Of a DNA stretch of 64,000 bases, positions 10,603 through 18,175 are shown piece after piece. The stretch is taken from NCBI GenBank assembly GCA_015065935.1, contig SVPI01000001.1, positions 62,001 through 126,000 on the forward strand, read 5' to 3'. The first letter of the stretch is position 1, and the number at the start of each line of letters is the position of its first letter. This DNA is from Oscillospiraceae bacterium. GTDB lineage: Bacteria; Bacillota; Clostridia; Oscillospirales; Acutalibacteraceae. The notes beneath the pieces are model-generated. The model was given only the letters and a program-made list of their open reading frames with translations, ran no database searches and was not told where the DNA came from. A program made the translations under genes and the position numbers.

Positions 10603-11295
10603 ATGGGAAAGTTAAAGAACTTTTTTTCAGGCAGAAATGTTTATCTTATAATATCCGTAACCGTTTTGGTTACGCTACTGCTTGCAGGCTCGTTTTTAAT
10701 TGGCCCTATGCTTGCCGATGCGGTTAAGGACCCGCAAAAATTCAGAGAAAGCCTTGGAAGCGGCTTTGAAAGCTATATTATTTTTATTGGTATTCAGATT
10801 TTACAGGTCATTTTTGCCTTTATTCCCGGTGAAGCGGTTGAATTTGCGGCAGGTTATGTTTTCGGAGCCTTTTGGGGAACGGTGCTTTGCCTTATTGGCG
10901 TAGCCATAGCAACGGCGCTTGTTTTCGGACTCACCCGATTGTTGGGTAGAAAATTTACCGAAATAATGCTGGATAAAAAGGACCTTAAAAAGCTTAAATT
11001 TTTAAATGATGAAAAAAATCTTGAATGGATTTTTGCAATTCTCTATTTTATAATTGGAACTCCAAAGGATGTTATTACATATTTTGCAGGCATCACAAAA
11101 ATTAAATTTGGCGTATTTATGGTAATCAGTACCCTGTGCCGCATTCCATCCGTTTTAACCTCTGCCATAGCGGGCCAGGCACTAGGGGAGGAAAACTATA
11201 TTCTTTCCATTATTATTTTTGTAGTGTCTGCCGTGGTGGCACTTGCAGGCTACTTTATTTACTATAAAATTTCCAAAAGAAAAGAGAAAAATTAA
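10603..11295 (+). CDS. TVP38/TMEM64 family membrane protein
   Basis: FIPGEAVEFAAGYVFGAFWGTVLCLIG and FIIGTPKDVITYFAGIT motifs; ATG at 10603 within ORF 10483-11295. Confidence 0.8.
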   Translation: MGKLKNFFSGRNVYLIISVTVLVTLLLAGSFLIGPMLADAVKDPQKFRESLGSGFESYIIFIGIQILQVIFAFIPGEAVEFAAGYVFGAFWGTVLCLIGVAIATALVFGLTRLLGRKFTEIMLDKKDLKKLKFLNDEKNLEWIFAILYFIIGTPKDVITYFAGITKIKFGVFMVISTLCRIPSVLTSAIAGQALGEENYILSIIIFVVSAVVALAGYFIYYKISKRKEKN

Positions 11296-11320
11296 GGGCG
11301 GAAAATTCCGCCTTTTTCTT
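11296..11320 (+). terminator. rho-independent terminator
   Basis: GGCGGAA-AA-TTCCGCC then T-run. Confidence 0.75.
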
Positions 11321-11343
11321 TTATAAAAATTTTGAAAAAACTA

Positions 11344-11372
11344 TTGACAAATATTAACAGTAGGTCTATAAT
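11344..11372 (+). promoter_or_regulatory. feo promoter TTGACA-N17-TATAAT
   Basis: -35 11344-11349, -10 11367-11372. Confidence 0.85.
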
Positions 11373-11379
11373 ATACAAG

Positions 11380-11395
11380 GTTAGCAAAGGCTAAC
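11380..11395. promoter_or_regulatory. candidate metalloregulator operator GTTAGC-AAAG-GCTAAC
   Basis: Perfect 6-bp palindrome just downstream of the feo -10 box. Confidence 0.65.
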
Positions 11396-11413
11396 TGTAT
11401 TTTTTGGCTATGA

Positions 11414-11429
11414 GTTAGCCTCGGCTAAT
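11414..11429. promoter_or_regulatory. candidate operator GTTAGC-CTCG-GCTAAT
   Basis: Same motif, centre 34 bp from the first site. Confidence 0.6.
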
Positions 11430-11461
11430 TTCAGATTATTTATGAATTCGCGGTGATATAA

Positions 11462-11677
11462 GTGACCTTGTCGGAAGCCCAAGAGGGAAAGGAATATATA
11501 ATTGAGCAGATTAACACCGATGATGAAGAGCTTGACGCTTTTCTGTTTTCTCTCGGTTGCTACAGCGGAGAAAAAATCACTGTTGTTTCCCATTTAAAAA
11601 ACAGTTGTATGGTGTCTATCAAGGATGCGCGATATAATATTGACAGGCAGCTTGCCGAAGCAATTGTTATTTTTTAA
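11462..11677 (+). CDS. feoA: FeoA family protein
   Basis: 71 aa SH3-like FeoA; LFSLGCYSGEKITVVSHLKNSCMVSIKDARYNIDRQLAEAI; directly upstream of feoB. Confidence 0.85.
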   Translation: MTLSEAQEGKEYIIEQINTDDEELDAFLFSLGCYSGEKITVVSHLKNSCMVSIKDARYNIDRQLAEAIVIF

Positions 11678-11682
11678 AAACT

Positions 11683-11709
11683 TATCGGCATAAAGCCGAT
11701 TGTTTTTTG
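11683..11709 (+). terminator. possible intra-operon terminator between feoA and feoB
   Basis: ATCGGC-ATAAA-GCCGAT followed by TGTTTTTT. Confidence 0.5.
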
Positions 11710-11714
11710 CAAAT

Positions 11715-11734
11715 GAGTTAGCCACCGCTAACTC
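11715..11734. promoter_or_regulatory. candidate operator GAGTTAGC-CACC-GCTAACTC
   Basis: Perfect 8-bp arms in the feoA-feoB intergenic region; same core as the two upstream sites. Confidence 0.65.
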
Positions 11735-11796
11735 AAAACTGTAAATTTTCTGAAATGATAAATATAAAGGTTATAGCCTTAAAGGAGGAATATAAA

Positions 11797-13827
11797 GTGA
11801 GAATTGCATTAACAGGCAATCCAAATTCCGGTAAAACAACGATGTATAACGCCCTTACCGGCAGCAACGAAAAGGTTGGAAACTGGGCGGGTGTTACCGT
11901 TGATAAAAAGGAACACCCCATTAAAAAGGCTTATTATAGCGGGGAAGAACAGCTTATTGCCGTTGACCTTCCCGGTGCCTATTCAATGTCGCCTTTTACA
12001 AGTGAGGAAAGCATCACAAGCTCTTATGTTAAAAAGGAAAATCCCGATGTTATTATTAACATTGTGGATGCCACTAACCTAAGCCGTAGTCTTTTCTTTA
12101 CAACCCAGCTTTTAGAACTCCAAATTCCGGTTGTTGTTGCCCTTAATAAGAGCGATATTAACGAGAAAAAGGAAACGGTTATTGATGAAAAAGCCTTAAG
12201 CGAAAAACTGGGTTGCCCTGTTGTTAGCACGGTTTCTACTGCGGCTGATGGTTTAAAGGCTGTCATTGAGGCGGCAGTTGCAAATGTCGGTAAGGAACAG
12301 AAGGCGCCTTATGTTCAGGACAATGTTGATTTAAGCGATAAAAAGGCGGTCCAGTCGGCTGACCGCAAGCGCTTTGCCTTTGTTAATAAAATTGTTGATG
12401 CCGTTGAAACCCGCAAGGTTTTAACTAAGGATAAAAACTTTGGCGATAAGATTGACGCTGTGCTTACAAATAAGTGGCTTGGTATTCCCATTTTCGCCGT
12501 TGTTATGTTTTTCGTTTTCCAAATTTCTCAGGCTTGGGTTGGTCCCTTTATTGCCGAGGGCGGCGAGCTTTTCGGCTTTGAAGTTCCCGGCCTTGTAACC
12601 CTTATTGAAATGTTTGGCGAGTGGGTTGGCGGCCTTATGGAGAATGTGCATCCGCTTCTTTCGGCCCTTGTTGTTGATGGTATAATCGGCGGCGTTGGCG
12701 CTGTTGTAGGATTTTTACCCCTTGTAATGGTAATGTATTTCCTCATTGCTATTCTTGAGGACTGCGGATATATGGCCCGCGTTGCCGTTGTTCTTGACCC
12801 CATCTTTAAAAAGGTTGGTCTTTCGGGCAAATCGGTTATTCCCTTTGTTATTGGTATTGGTTGCGCAATTCCCGGTGTTATGGCTTGCCGCACCATTCGC
12901 AACGAGCGCGAGCGCAGAGCCTCCGCAATGCTGACCCCCTTTATGCCTTGCGGCGCTAAAATCCCCGTAATTTCACTGTTTGCCGGAGCCTTCTTTGATA
13001 ATGCAGGCTGGGTAAGCTGGGCGATGTATCTTTCGGGCATTGTGATTATATTCCTTGGCGCATTGCTTATTAACCAAATTACAGGCTATAAAAACAAAAA
13101 ATCCTTCTTTATTATTGAGTTGCCTGAATATAAGGCACCATCCCTTTTAGGAGCATTTAAGTCAATGTGCTCCCGAGGCTGGTCTTACATAGTTAAAGCG
13201 GCCACCATTATTCTTCTTTGCAACACCGCCGTTCAGATTATGCAGACCTTTAATTGGAACTTCTCGGTTGCCCAAACGGCTGATACCTCCATTCTTGCTA
13301 CCATTTCAGGTCCCTTTGCCTATATCCTTGTGCCCGTTGTGGGCGTTCTTTCCTGGCAGCTTGCCGCAGCGGCCATTACCGGCTTTATTGCAAAGGAAAA
13401 TGTTGTTGGAACTCTGGCTGTTTGCTTTGTTGGCCTTGAAAACCTTATTGACACCGAAGAGCTTGCCCTTATGGAGGGCGCAGGCGCCGAAGTTGCAGGT
13501 GTTATGGCAATCACAAAGGTTGCCGCTTTGGCTTACCTTATGTTCAACCTCTTTACACCTCCTTGCTTTGCCGCAATCGGAGCAATGAACTCCGAAATGA
13601 AGAGCGCAAAATGGCTTTGGGGCGGAATCGGCCTGCAGCTTGCCGTTGGCTTTACCATTGGCTATCTTGTGTACACTGTAGGTACTCTTTTAACAGCCCC
13701 CGCAATGCTTAATGTTATCGGCGCTGTTTGCGGTCTTGTCGCCGTTCTTGTTATGGCAGGCATAATAGTTGCGCTTATCATTAACACAAATAATAAGCTT
13801 AAATCAGCGGCTGAAAAGAGTAAATAG
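11797..13827 (+). CDS. feoB: ferrous iron transport protein FeoB
   Basis: GTG start after AAAGGAGG; GNPNSGKTTMYNALTG, DLPGAYSMSPFTSEE, NKSD, gate motifs; ORF track opens at 11755. Confidence 0.95.
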   Translation: MRIALTGNPNSGKTTMYNALTGSNEKVGNWAGVTVDKKEHPIKKAYYSGEEQLIAVDLPGAYSMSPFTSEESITSSYVKKENPDVIINIVDATNLSRSLFFTTQLLELQIPVVVALNKSDINEKKETVIDEKALSEKLGCPVVSTVSTAADGLKAVIEAAVANVGKEQKAPYVQDNVDLSDKKAVQSADRKRFAFVNKIVDAVETRKVLTKDKNFGDKIDAVLTNKWLGIPIFAVVMFFVFQISQAWVGPFIAEGGELFGFEVPGLVTLIEMFGEWVGGLMENVHPLLSALVVDGIIGGVGAVVGFLPLVMVMYFLIAILEDCGYMARVAVVLDPIFKKVGLSGKSVIPFVIGIGCAIPGVMACRTIRNERERRASAMLTPFMPCGAKIPVISLFAGAFFDNAGWVSWAMYLSGIVIIFLGALLINQITGYKNKKSFFIIELPEYKAPSLLGAFKSMCSRGWSYIVKAATIILLCNTAVQIMQTFNWNFSVAQTADTSILATISGPFAYILVPVVGVLSWQLAAAAITGFIAKENVVGTLAVCFVGLENLIDTEELALMEGAGAEVAGVMAITKVAALAYLMFNLFTPPCFAAIGAMNSEMKSAKWLWGGIGLQLAVGFTIGYLVYTVGTLLTAPAMLNVIGAVCGLVAVLVMAGIIVALIINTNNKLKSAAEKSK

Positions 13828-13829
13828 TT

Positions 13830-13997
13830 ATGGAAAATTATATTATTATCGCTATTCTTGCTTTAATTATCGGTGCTATAGTGTTTTATTTGGTAAGAGC
13901 CAAAAAACGCGGTCAAAAATGTATCGGCTGCCCTTATGCTAAACAGTGCGGAGGGAGCTGCTGCGGCACAAAGCAAAACGATTTAGAAAAGAAATAA
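13830..13997 (+). CDS. FeoB-associated Cys-rich membrane protein
   Basis: 55 aa ORF absent from supplied track: MENYIIIAILALIIGAIVFYLVRAKKRGQKCIGCPYAKQCGGSCCGTKQNDLEKK; TM plus Cys-rich tail right after feoB. Confidence 0.85.
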   Translation: MENYIIIAILALIIGAIVFYLVRAKKRGQKCIGCPYAKQCGGSCCGTKQNDLEKK

Positions 13998-14000
13998 AAA

Positions 14001-14037
14001 AGAGGGATGTTGGGGAAACTCATCATCCTTTTTTTTG
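14001..14037 (+). terminator. rho-independent terminator
   Basis: AGGGATG...CATCCTT then T-run. Confidence 0.65.
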
Positions 14038-14097
14038 TTGAAAAAAGGAAGATTTTGTTTTATAATAAAAATGTAATAATCTTTTGGGGAAATGTTT

Positions 14098-15135
14098 ATG
14101 AAAAAAATCAGAGTAGTTCAAATCGGAATCGGCCATGACCACGCTTTGGATGTTCTCGATAGTATGGTGGCTATGCATGATACTTTTGAGGTTGTTACTC
14201 TGGGTGTTCCCGATAGTGAAATTGTCGATTTTAAGGAAAAAATCCAAATTTGCAGGGATAAAATGGGTTTAAATGTGGTTTCGGCAGCCGAGGCATTAAA
14301 TTTAAAAAACATTGATGCCGCCGTTATTGAAACCGAGGAGGAAAATCTTTGCAAATTTGCTTTACTTGCCGCCGAAAAGGGGCTTCACATTCATATGGAC
14401 AAACCCGGCTCGGTAAGTTTAAAAGAATTTGAAAAACTTACTGAAACTTTAAAGAAAAACAACCTTGTTTTCAGTACGGGTTATATGTACCGTTTTAATC
14501 CTGAAATAGAAAAAATTTTTGCTGCTGCCGAAAACGGCGAATTTGGCGAAATTTATGCTGTTGAAGCCCAAATGAACTGCGAGCAATCGGCTGATAAACG
14601 CAGATGGCTTAAAAAGCTTCCCGGCGGAATGATGTTCTTTTTAGGTTGCCATTTAATTGATATAATTTTAAGGCTAAAGGGCGAACCTTCGGAGATTTTA
14701 CCCCTTAATTTCAGCACCGATAAAGATGAGTTTGGCGAGGATGTGACAATGGCTGTTTTGAAATATGAAAACGGCTGCTCCTTTGCCAAGATAAGCGGTG
14801 TCGAGGCAGGCGGTTTTGCAAGGCGCCAGCTGGTTATCAGCGGTAAGGAGAAAACGGTTGAAATAAGGCCCATTGAAAGGTGGCTTACCGATAATATCTT
14901 TTCCTTTAGCGGCTGTAAAACCCGACTTAATATGTCAGCATCGGTAAGAACTGTGGGCTCAAACTGCGGCTGGGGTGCCGATGGCGCTTTTAAGGAAAGC
15001 GAGCCCTTTAATCGTTACGATTCAATGATGCGCCGTTTTGCTCAAAGGGTTAACTTTGATGATGAAAAGATTTATACTAAGGATTACGAATTAACGCTTT
15101 ACAGGCTTATTTTAAAGGCTTGTGGGGTAGAATAA
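14098..15135 (+). CDS. Gfo/Idh/MocA family oxidoreductase
   Basis: VQIGIGHDHALDVLDS N-terminus, HIHMDKPGSVSL, GCHLIDIILRL. Confidence 0.85.
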   Translation: MKKIRVVQIGIGHDHALDVLDSMVAMHDTFEVVTLGVPDSEIVDFKEKIQICRDKMGLNVVSAAEALNLKNIDAAVIETEEENLCKFALLAAEKGLHIHMDKPGSVSLKEFEKLTETLKKNNLVFSTGYMYRFNPEIEKIFAAAENGEFGEIYAVEAQMNCEQSADKRRWLKKLPGGMMFFLGCHLIDIILRLKGEPSEILPLNFSTDKDEFGEDVTMAVLKYENGCSFAKISGVEAGGFARRQLVISGKEKTVEIRPIERWLTDNIFSFSGCKTRLNMSASVRTVGSNCGWGADGAFKESEPFNRYDSMMRRFAQRVNFDDEKIYTKDYELTLYRLILKACGVE

Positions 15136-15158
15136 AGAAAAAAGAAAGGAAGTTAAGT

Positions 15159-15467
15159 ATGTCAGTATTAGTTGTTACAAAGGATAATTTCAGCGATATT
15201 TTAAAAAGCGAGAAAACAGTTCTCCTCGATTTTTATGCCGATTGGTGCGGCCCCTGCAAAATGATGGCTCCCATTGTTGATGAAATTGCAGAGGAAAATC
15301 CGCAGTACCTTGTGGGCAAAATCAATGTTGATAACGAGCCCGAATTGGCCCAGGAGTTTGGCGTTATGAGTATCCCTACACTTGTTGTCATAAAGGAAGG
15401 AAAGGTTGTAAACCAATCTTTAGGTGCAAGGCCAAAAGATGTTATTCTTGCAATGCTTTGGCAATAG
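15159..15467 (+). CDS. trxA: thioredoxin
   Basis: DFYADWCGPCKMMAPIVDEIA; ATG at 15159 after AGAAAGGAAG. Confidence 0.95.
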   Translation: MSVLVVTKDNFSDILKSEKTVLLDFYADWCGPCKMMAPIVDEIAEENPQYLVGKINVDNEPELAQEFGVMSIPTLVVIKEGKVVNQSLGARPKDVILAMLWQ

Positions 15468-15548
15468 GAGCATATTGTTTAAAAGGTATTTTCTCGTTTT
15501 GCTTAAAAAAGCAGATTGAGAAATGCAGAAAAAAAGGAGGAATAAGTT

Positions 15549-15929
15549 ATGAAAACAAACAAGGATTTACCGTTGCTGTTACTGGATAACAGCGCAATGA
15601 TGTCGGCTCTCAATGAGGGTGAATTCAAATGTCACAACCTCACTTTGGAAGAGGCCAAACATATTCTTGAAATTCACAAAGAAGAGGATGTTTTAAGGTG
15701 CTTTAGCAACAGCGATATTGAAACGGTTATGTATCAATATTTAGGTATTGCAAAGCGAGATTTTGCTTACAAGCACATCCGCAATATGCGGCCTGGACAG
15801 GATGCAATCGTTTTTAAACTTTATGTTACTCCTTCCGAAACTCAGCCCGTAGTTCATGTCGATAATGTGGAGGCCAAGAAAATTCAAAATGTTTATGTTT
15901 ATTGTCAGTACCTTATGAGGATTTCGTAA
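15549..15929 (+). CDS. DUF1874 / STIV orfB116 / YddF-like protein (AcrIII-1 / Crn2 ring nuclease fold family), presumed catalytic His replaced
   Basis: 126 aa; LLLDNSAMMS...GEF...LTLEEAKHIL...LRCFSNSDIETVMYQYLGI...MRPGQDAIVFKL resembles the DUF1874 pattern LLNSA..LTLEEAKELL..SAIGHEATA.LL..LLG..PGDKALVFKL; aligned from memory. Confidence 0.55.
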   Translation: MKTNKDLPLLLLDNSAMMSALNEGEFKCHNLTLEEAKHILEIHKEEDVLRCFSNSDIETVMYQYLGIAKRDFAYKHIRNMRPGQDAIVFKLYVTPSETQPVVHVDNVEAKKIQNVYVYCQYLMRIS

Positions 15930-15930
15930 C

Positions 15931-15968
15931 AAAAGCCAAGCTCTCCTGAAACGGGAGCTTGGCGCTTT
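15931..15968 (+). terminator. terminator-like hairpin upstream of trxB
   Basis: GCCAAGCTC...GAGCTTGGC followed by GCTTTT. Confidence 0.6.
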
Positions 15969-15991
15969 TAAAAATATTGGAAGGTTTAATT

Positions 15992-16915
15992 ATGCAACAA
16001 ATTTTTGATGTGCTCATTATCGGTGGCGGCCCCGCAGGCTACACAGCCGCGCTTTATGCCGCAAGAGCAGGGCTTGACACCCTGGTTTTAGAAAGAATGT
16101 CGGCAGGCGGTCAAATGGCGCTAACGGGGGATATTGAAAATTACCCCGGTTTTGAGGATGGGATTGATGGCTTTACCCTTGGCTTTAAAATGCAGCAGGG
16201 AGCCGAAAAGTTCGGCGCTAAAACCGAATATACCGATGTTTTAGGTGTTGATTTTTCCGAAAAAATTAAAAAGGTTAATACTACCGCAGGCGAATTTTTC
16301 GCCAAAACCGTTATTATTGCCGCGGGGGCAAATCCCAGGGAGTTGGGCCTTCAAAACGAAGCGGCATTTGTGGGCCGCGGGGTTCACTATTGCGCACACT
16401 GTGACGGCAGGTTTTATAAGGATAAAACGGTCGCCGTTATCGGTGGCGGCAACTCTGCCGCGGCCGATGCACTTTATCTTTCAAGGCTTGTAAAAAAGGT
16501 TTATTTAATCCACCGCCGAGATTCTTTAAGGGCGGATAAAATTTACCGCGATCCCTTAAAAACCGCAGAGAATGTGGAAATTTTGTGGGATAACGTAGTA
16601 AGCGAGCTTATTACAGATAAAAGGGTTACAGGTTTAAAAATTAGAAATGTCAAAAGCGGGGAAGAAGAGGAAATTTTCTGCGATGGCGTTTTTGTTAGCA
16701 TTGGCAGAAAACCTGCTACCGAGTTTTTAGGCGGCGCAGTTCGACTTGATGACAGTGGCTATATTGTTGCCGATGAAACCACAAAAACAAGCGTTAACGG
16801 TGTTTATGCCGCAGGAGATATCCGCAAAAAGGCCTTAAGACAAATTGTAACAGCCGTATCTGACGGCGCTACAGCGGTGCACTTTGCTGAGGAATATTTA
16901 GCAGAAGAGTTTTAA
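15992..16915 (+). CDS. trxB: thioredoxin-disulfide reductase
   Basis: GGGPAGYTAALYAARAG, CAHCDG, GGGNSAAADALYL, GVYAAGDIR. Confidence 0.95.
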   Translation: MQQIFDVLIIGGGPAGYTAALYAARAGLDTLVLERMSAGGQMALTGDIENYPGFEDGIDGFTLGFKMQQGAEKFGAKTEYTDVLGVDFSEKIKKVNTTAGEFFAKTVIIAAGANPRELGLQNEAAFVGRGVHYCAHCDGRFYKDKTVAVIGGGNSAAADALYLSRLVKKVYLIHRRDSLRADKIYRDPLKTAENVEILWDNVVSELITDKRVTGLKIRNVKSGEEEEIFCDGVFVSIGRKPATEFLGGAVRLDDSGYIVADETTKTSVNGVYAAGDIRKKALRQIVTAVSDGATAVHFAEEYLAEEF

Positions 16916-16916
16916 A

Positions 16917-16956
16917 ATAAAAACAGACCATCCATTTTGGATGGTTTGTTTTATTT
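16917..16956 (+). terminator. rho-independent terminator
   Basis: ACCATCCA-TTT-TGGATGGT with A/T flanks. Confidence 0.8.
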
Positions 16957-16989
16957 TGGCAACAGTTGATAATAATGATACGGTTTCGT

Positions 16990-17011
16990 ATGGTTGCATT
17001 ATGGTTGCATT
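16990..17011. repeat. tandem 11-bp direct repeat ATGGTTGCATT x2
   Basis: Exact tandem copies in intergenic DNA after trxB. Confidence 0.85.
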
Positions 17012-17076
17012 GGAGCTGCAACCCTCGTAAAAGGAGTTAGACAAATTGAAATTTGCAAATATCAAACCGATTCATT

Positions 17077-17484
17077 TTATTTGTTTTTTATCAATACTTC
17101 TTTTCCTGTTATTTCAATCAAATAATTCTCATAATAGTAAATCGTTTTATCATCTGTATCTTTTTTCTCAAATGCTTTTCTTGCCATATCTTTAACAGAT
17201 ATTTTTCCTTCATTCACTGCATCGACCAAACTGATTGTTGTCGCATCAATCGTGGTGAAATAACATTCATTTACTTTAAGACCTTCGACAAAAATATGAT
17301 ATCCCTCTAAATTGCCGATTTTAATTTTTTCTTGTTCTTCATCTATCGTTATATTCATTATGCTGCTAATTCCTGTTTTCATATTGTATTGTGCATCAAA
17401 TAAGCAATACACCGTAACCAAAAGGAATAAATTAACTAATACTGCCGCTATTATACCGATAATAACAAGCTTTTTCCTTTTCAT
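17077..17484 (-). CDS. hypothetical membrane-anchored protein
   Basis: 135 aa, N-terminal TM anchor, SD-like AGGTGAG upstream; no family recognised. Confidence 0.6.
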   Translation of the reverse strand: MKRKKLVIIGIIAAVLVNLFLLVTVYCLFDAQYNMKTGISSIMNITIDEEQEKIKIGNLEGYHIFVEGLKVNECYFTTIDATTISLVDAVNEGKISVKDMARKAFEKKDTDDKTIYYYENYLIEITGKEVLIKNK

Positions 17485-17552
17485 TTTAACTCACCTCCAA
17501 ATTCAAGTTTGTCTAACTAATTATAACATAGTTAGGTGAGAATTCAATATTC

Positions 17553-17607
17553 AAAAAATAAGACCGACCATTCAGACACTTATCGTATCAAAATGATCGG
17601 TCTTATT
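17553..17607 (-). terminator. tRNA terminator
   Basis: AATAAGACCGA...TCGGTCTTATT immediately 3' of tRNA-Pro on the minus strand. Confidence 0.75.
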
Positions 17608-17684
17608 TGGTCGAGGCGACAGGATTCGAACCTGCGGCCTCCGCGTCCCGAACGCGGCGCTCTACCAAACTGAGCCACGCCTCG
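17608..17684 (-). tRNA. tRNA-Pro (CGG), CCA encoded
   Basis: Acceptor CGAGGCG/CGCCTCG, anticodon arm CCGCG-TTCGGGA-CGCGG, T-arm GGTTCGAATCC, encoded CCA. Confidence 0.95.
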
Positions 17685-18096
17685 ACATATTAAGTTTTAG
17701 AATAAAAACTGTGTTGCAAATTTGTTTTATGTAAAGAGCGCTGCTACTCCGCTACTCTTGCGGTGCCCAAAACTTTTAACGGCTCATATCGCCTAAAAGT
17801 TTTGACCGCGGCGCCTTTTTGACTCTCGCTTTATCACTCACCGAGTGCGCTCGGTCAAAAACTACCAAACTGAGCCACGCCTCGACATATTAAGTTTTAG
17901 AATAAAAATTGTGTTGCAAATTTGTTTTATGTAAAGAGCGCTGCTACTCCGCTACTCTTGCGGTGCCCAAAACTTTTAACGGCTCGTAGCGCCTAAAAGT
18001 TTTGACCGCGGCGCCTTTTTGACCTTCGCTTCATCACTCACTGAGTGCGCTCGGTCAAAAACTACCAAACTGAGACACGCCTCGACATATTAAGTT
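17662..18096. repeat. 200-bp tandem repeat (2 full copies plus ~35-bp partial third) including the 5' part of tRNA-Pro
   Basis: CTACCAAACTGAG[C/A]CACGCCTCGACATATTAAGTTT recurs at 17662, 17862 and 18062, exact 200-bp period; only a few mismatches between copies. Confidence 0.95.
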
Positions 18097-18140
18097 TGCA
18101 ACGCATATTATTATATGACATAAAAGCTTTTTTGTCAATT

Positions 18141-18174
18141 AAAAAACCGCATTAAATTTTTAATGCGGTTTTTC
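18141..18174. terminator. rho-independent terminator
   Basis: AACCGCATTAAA-TTT-TTAATGCGGTT with A/T flanks. Confidence 0.8.
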
Positions 18175-18175
18175 C

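Noticed and set aside
12528-13040. 170-aa antisense ORF in feoB
   Set aside because: Low-complexity Pro/Thr/Ile-rich shadow translation of the FeoB membrane domain.
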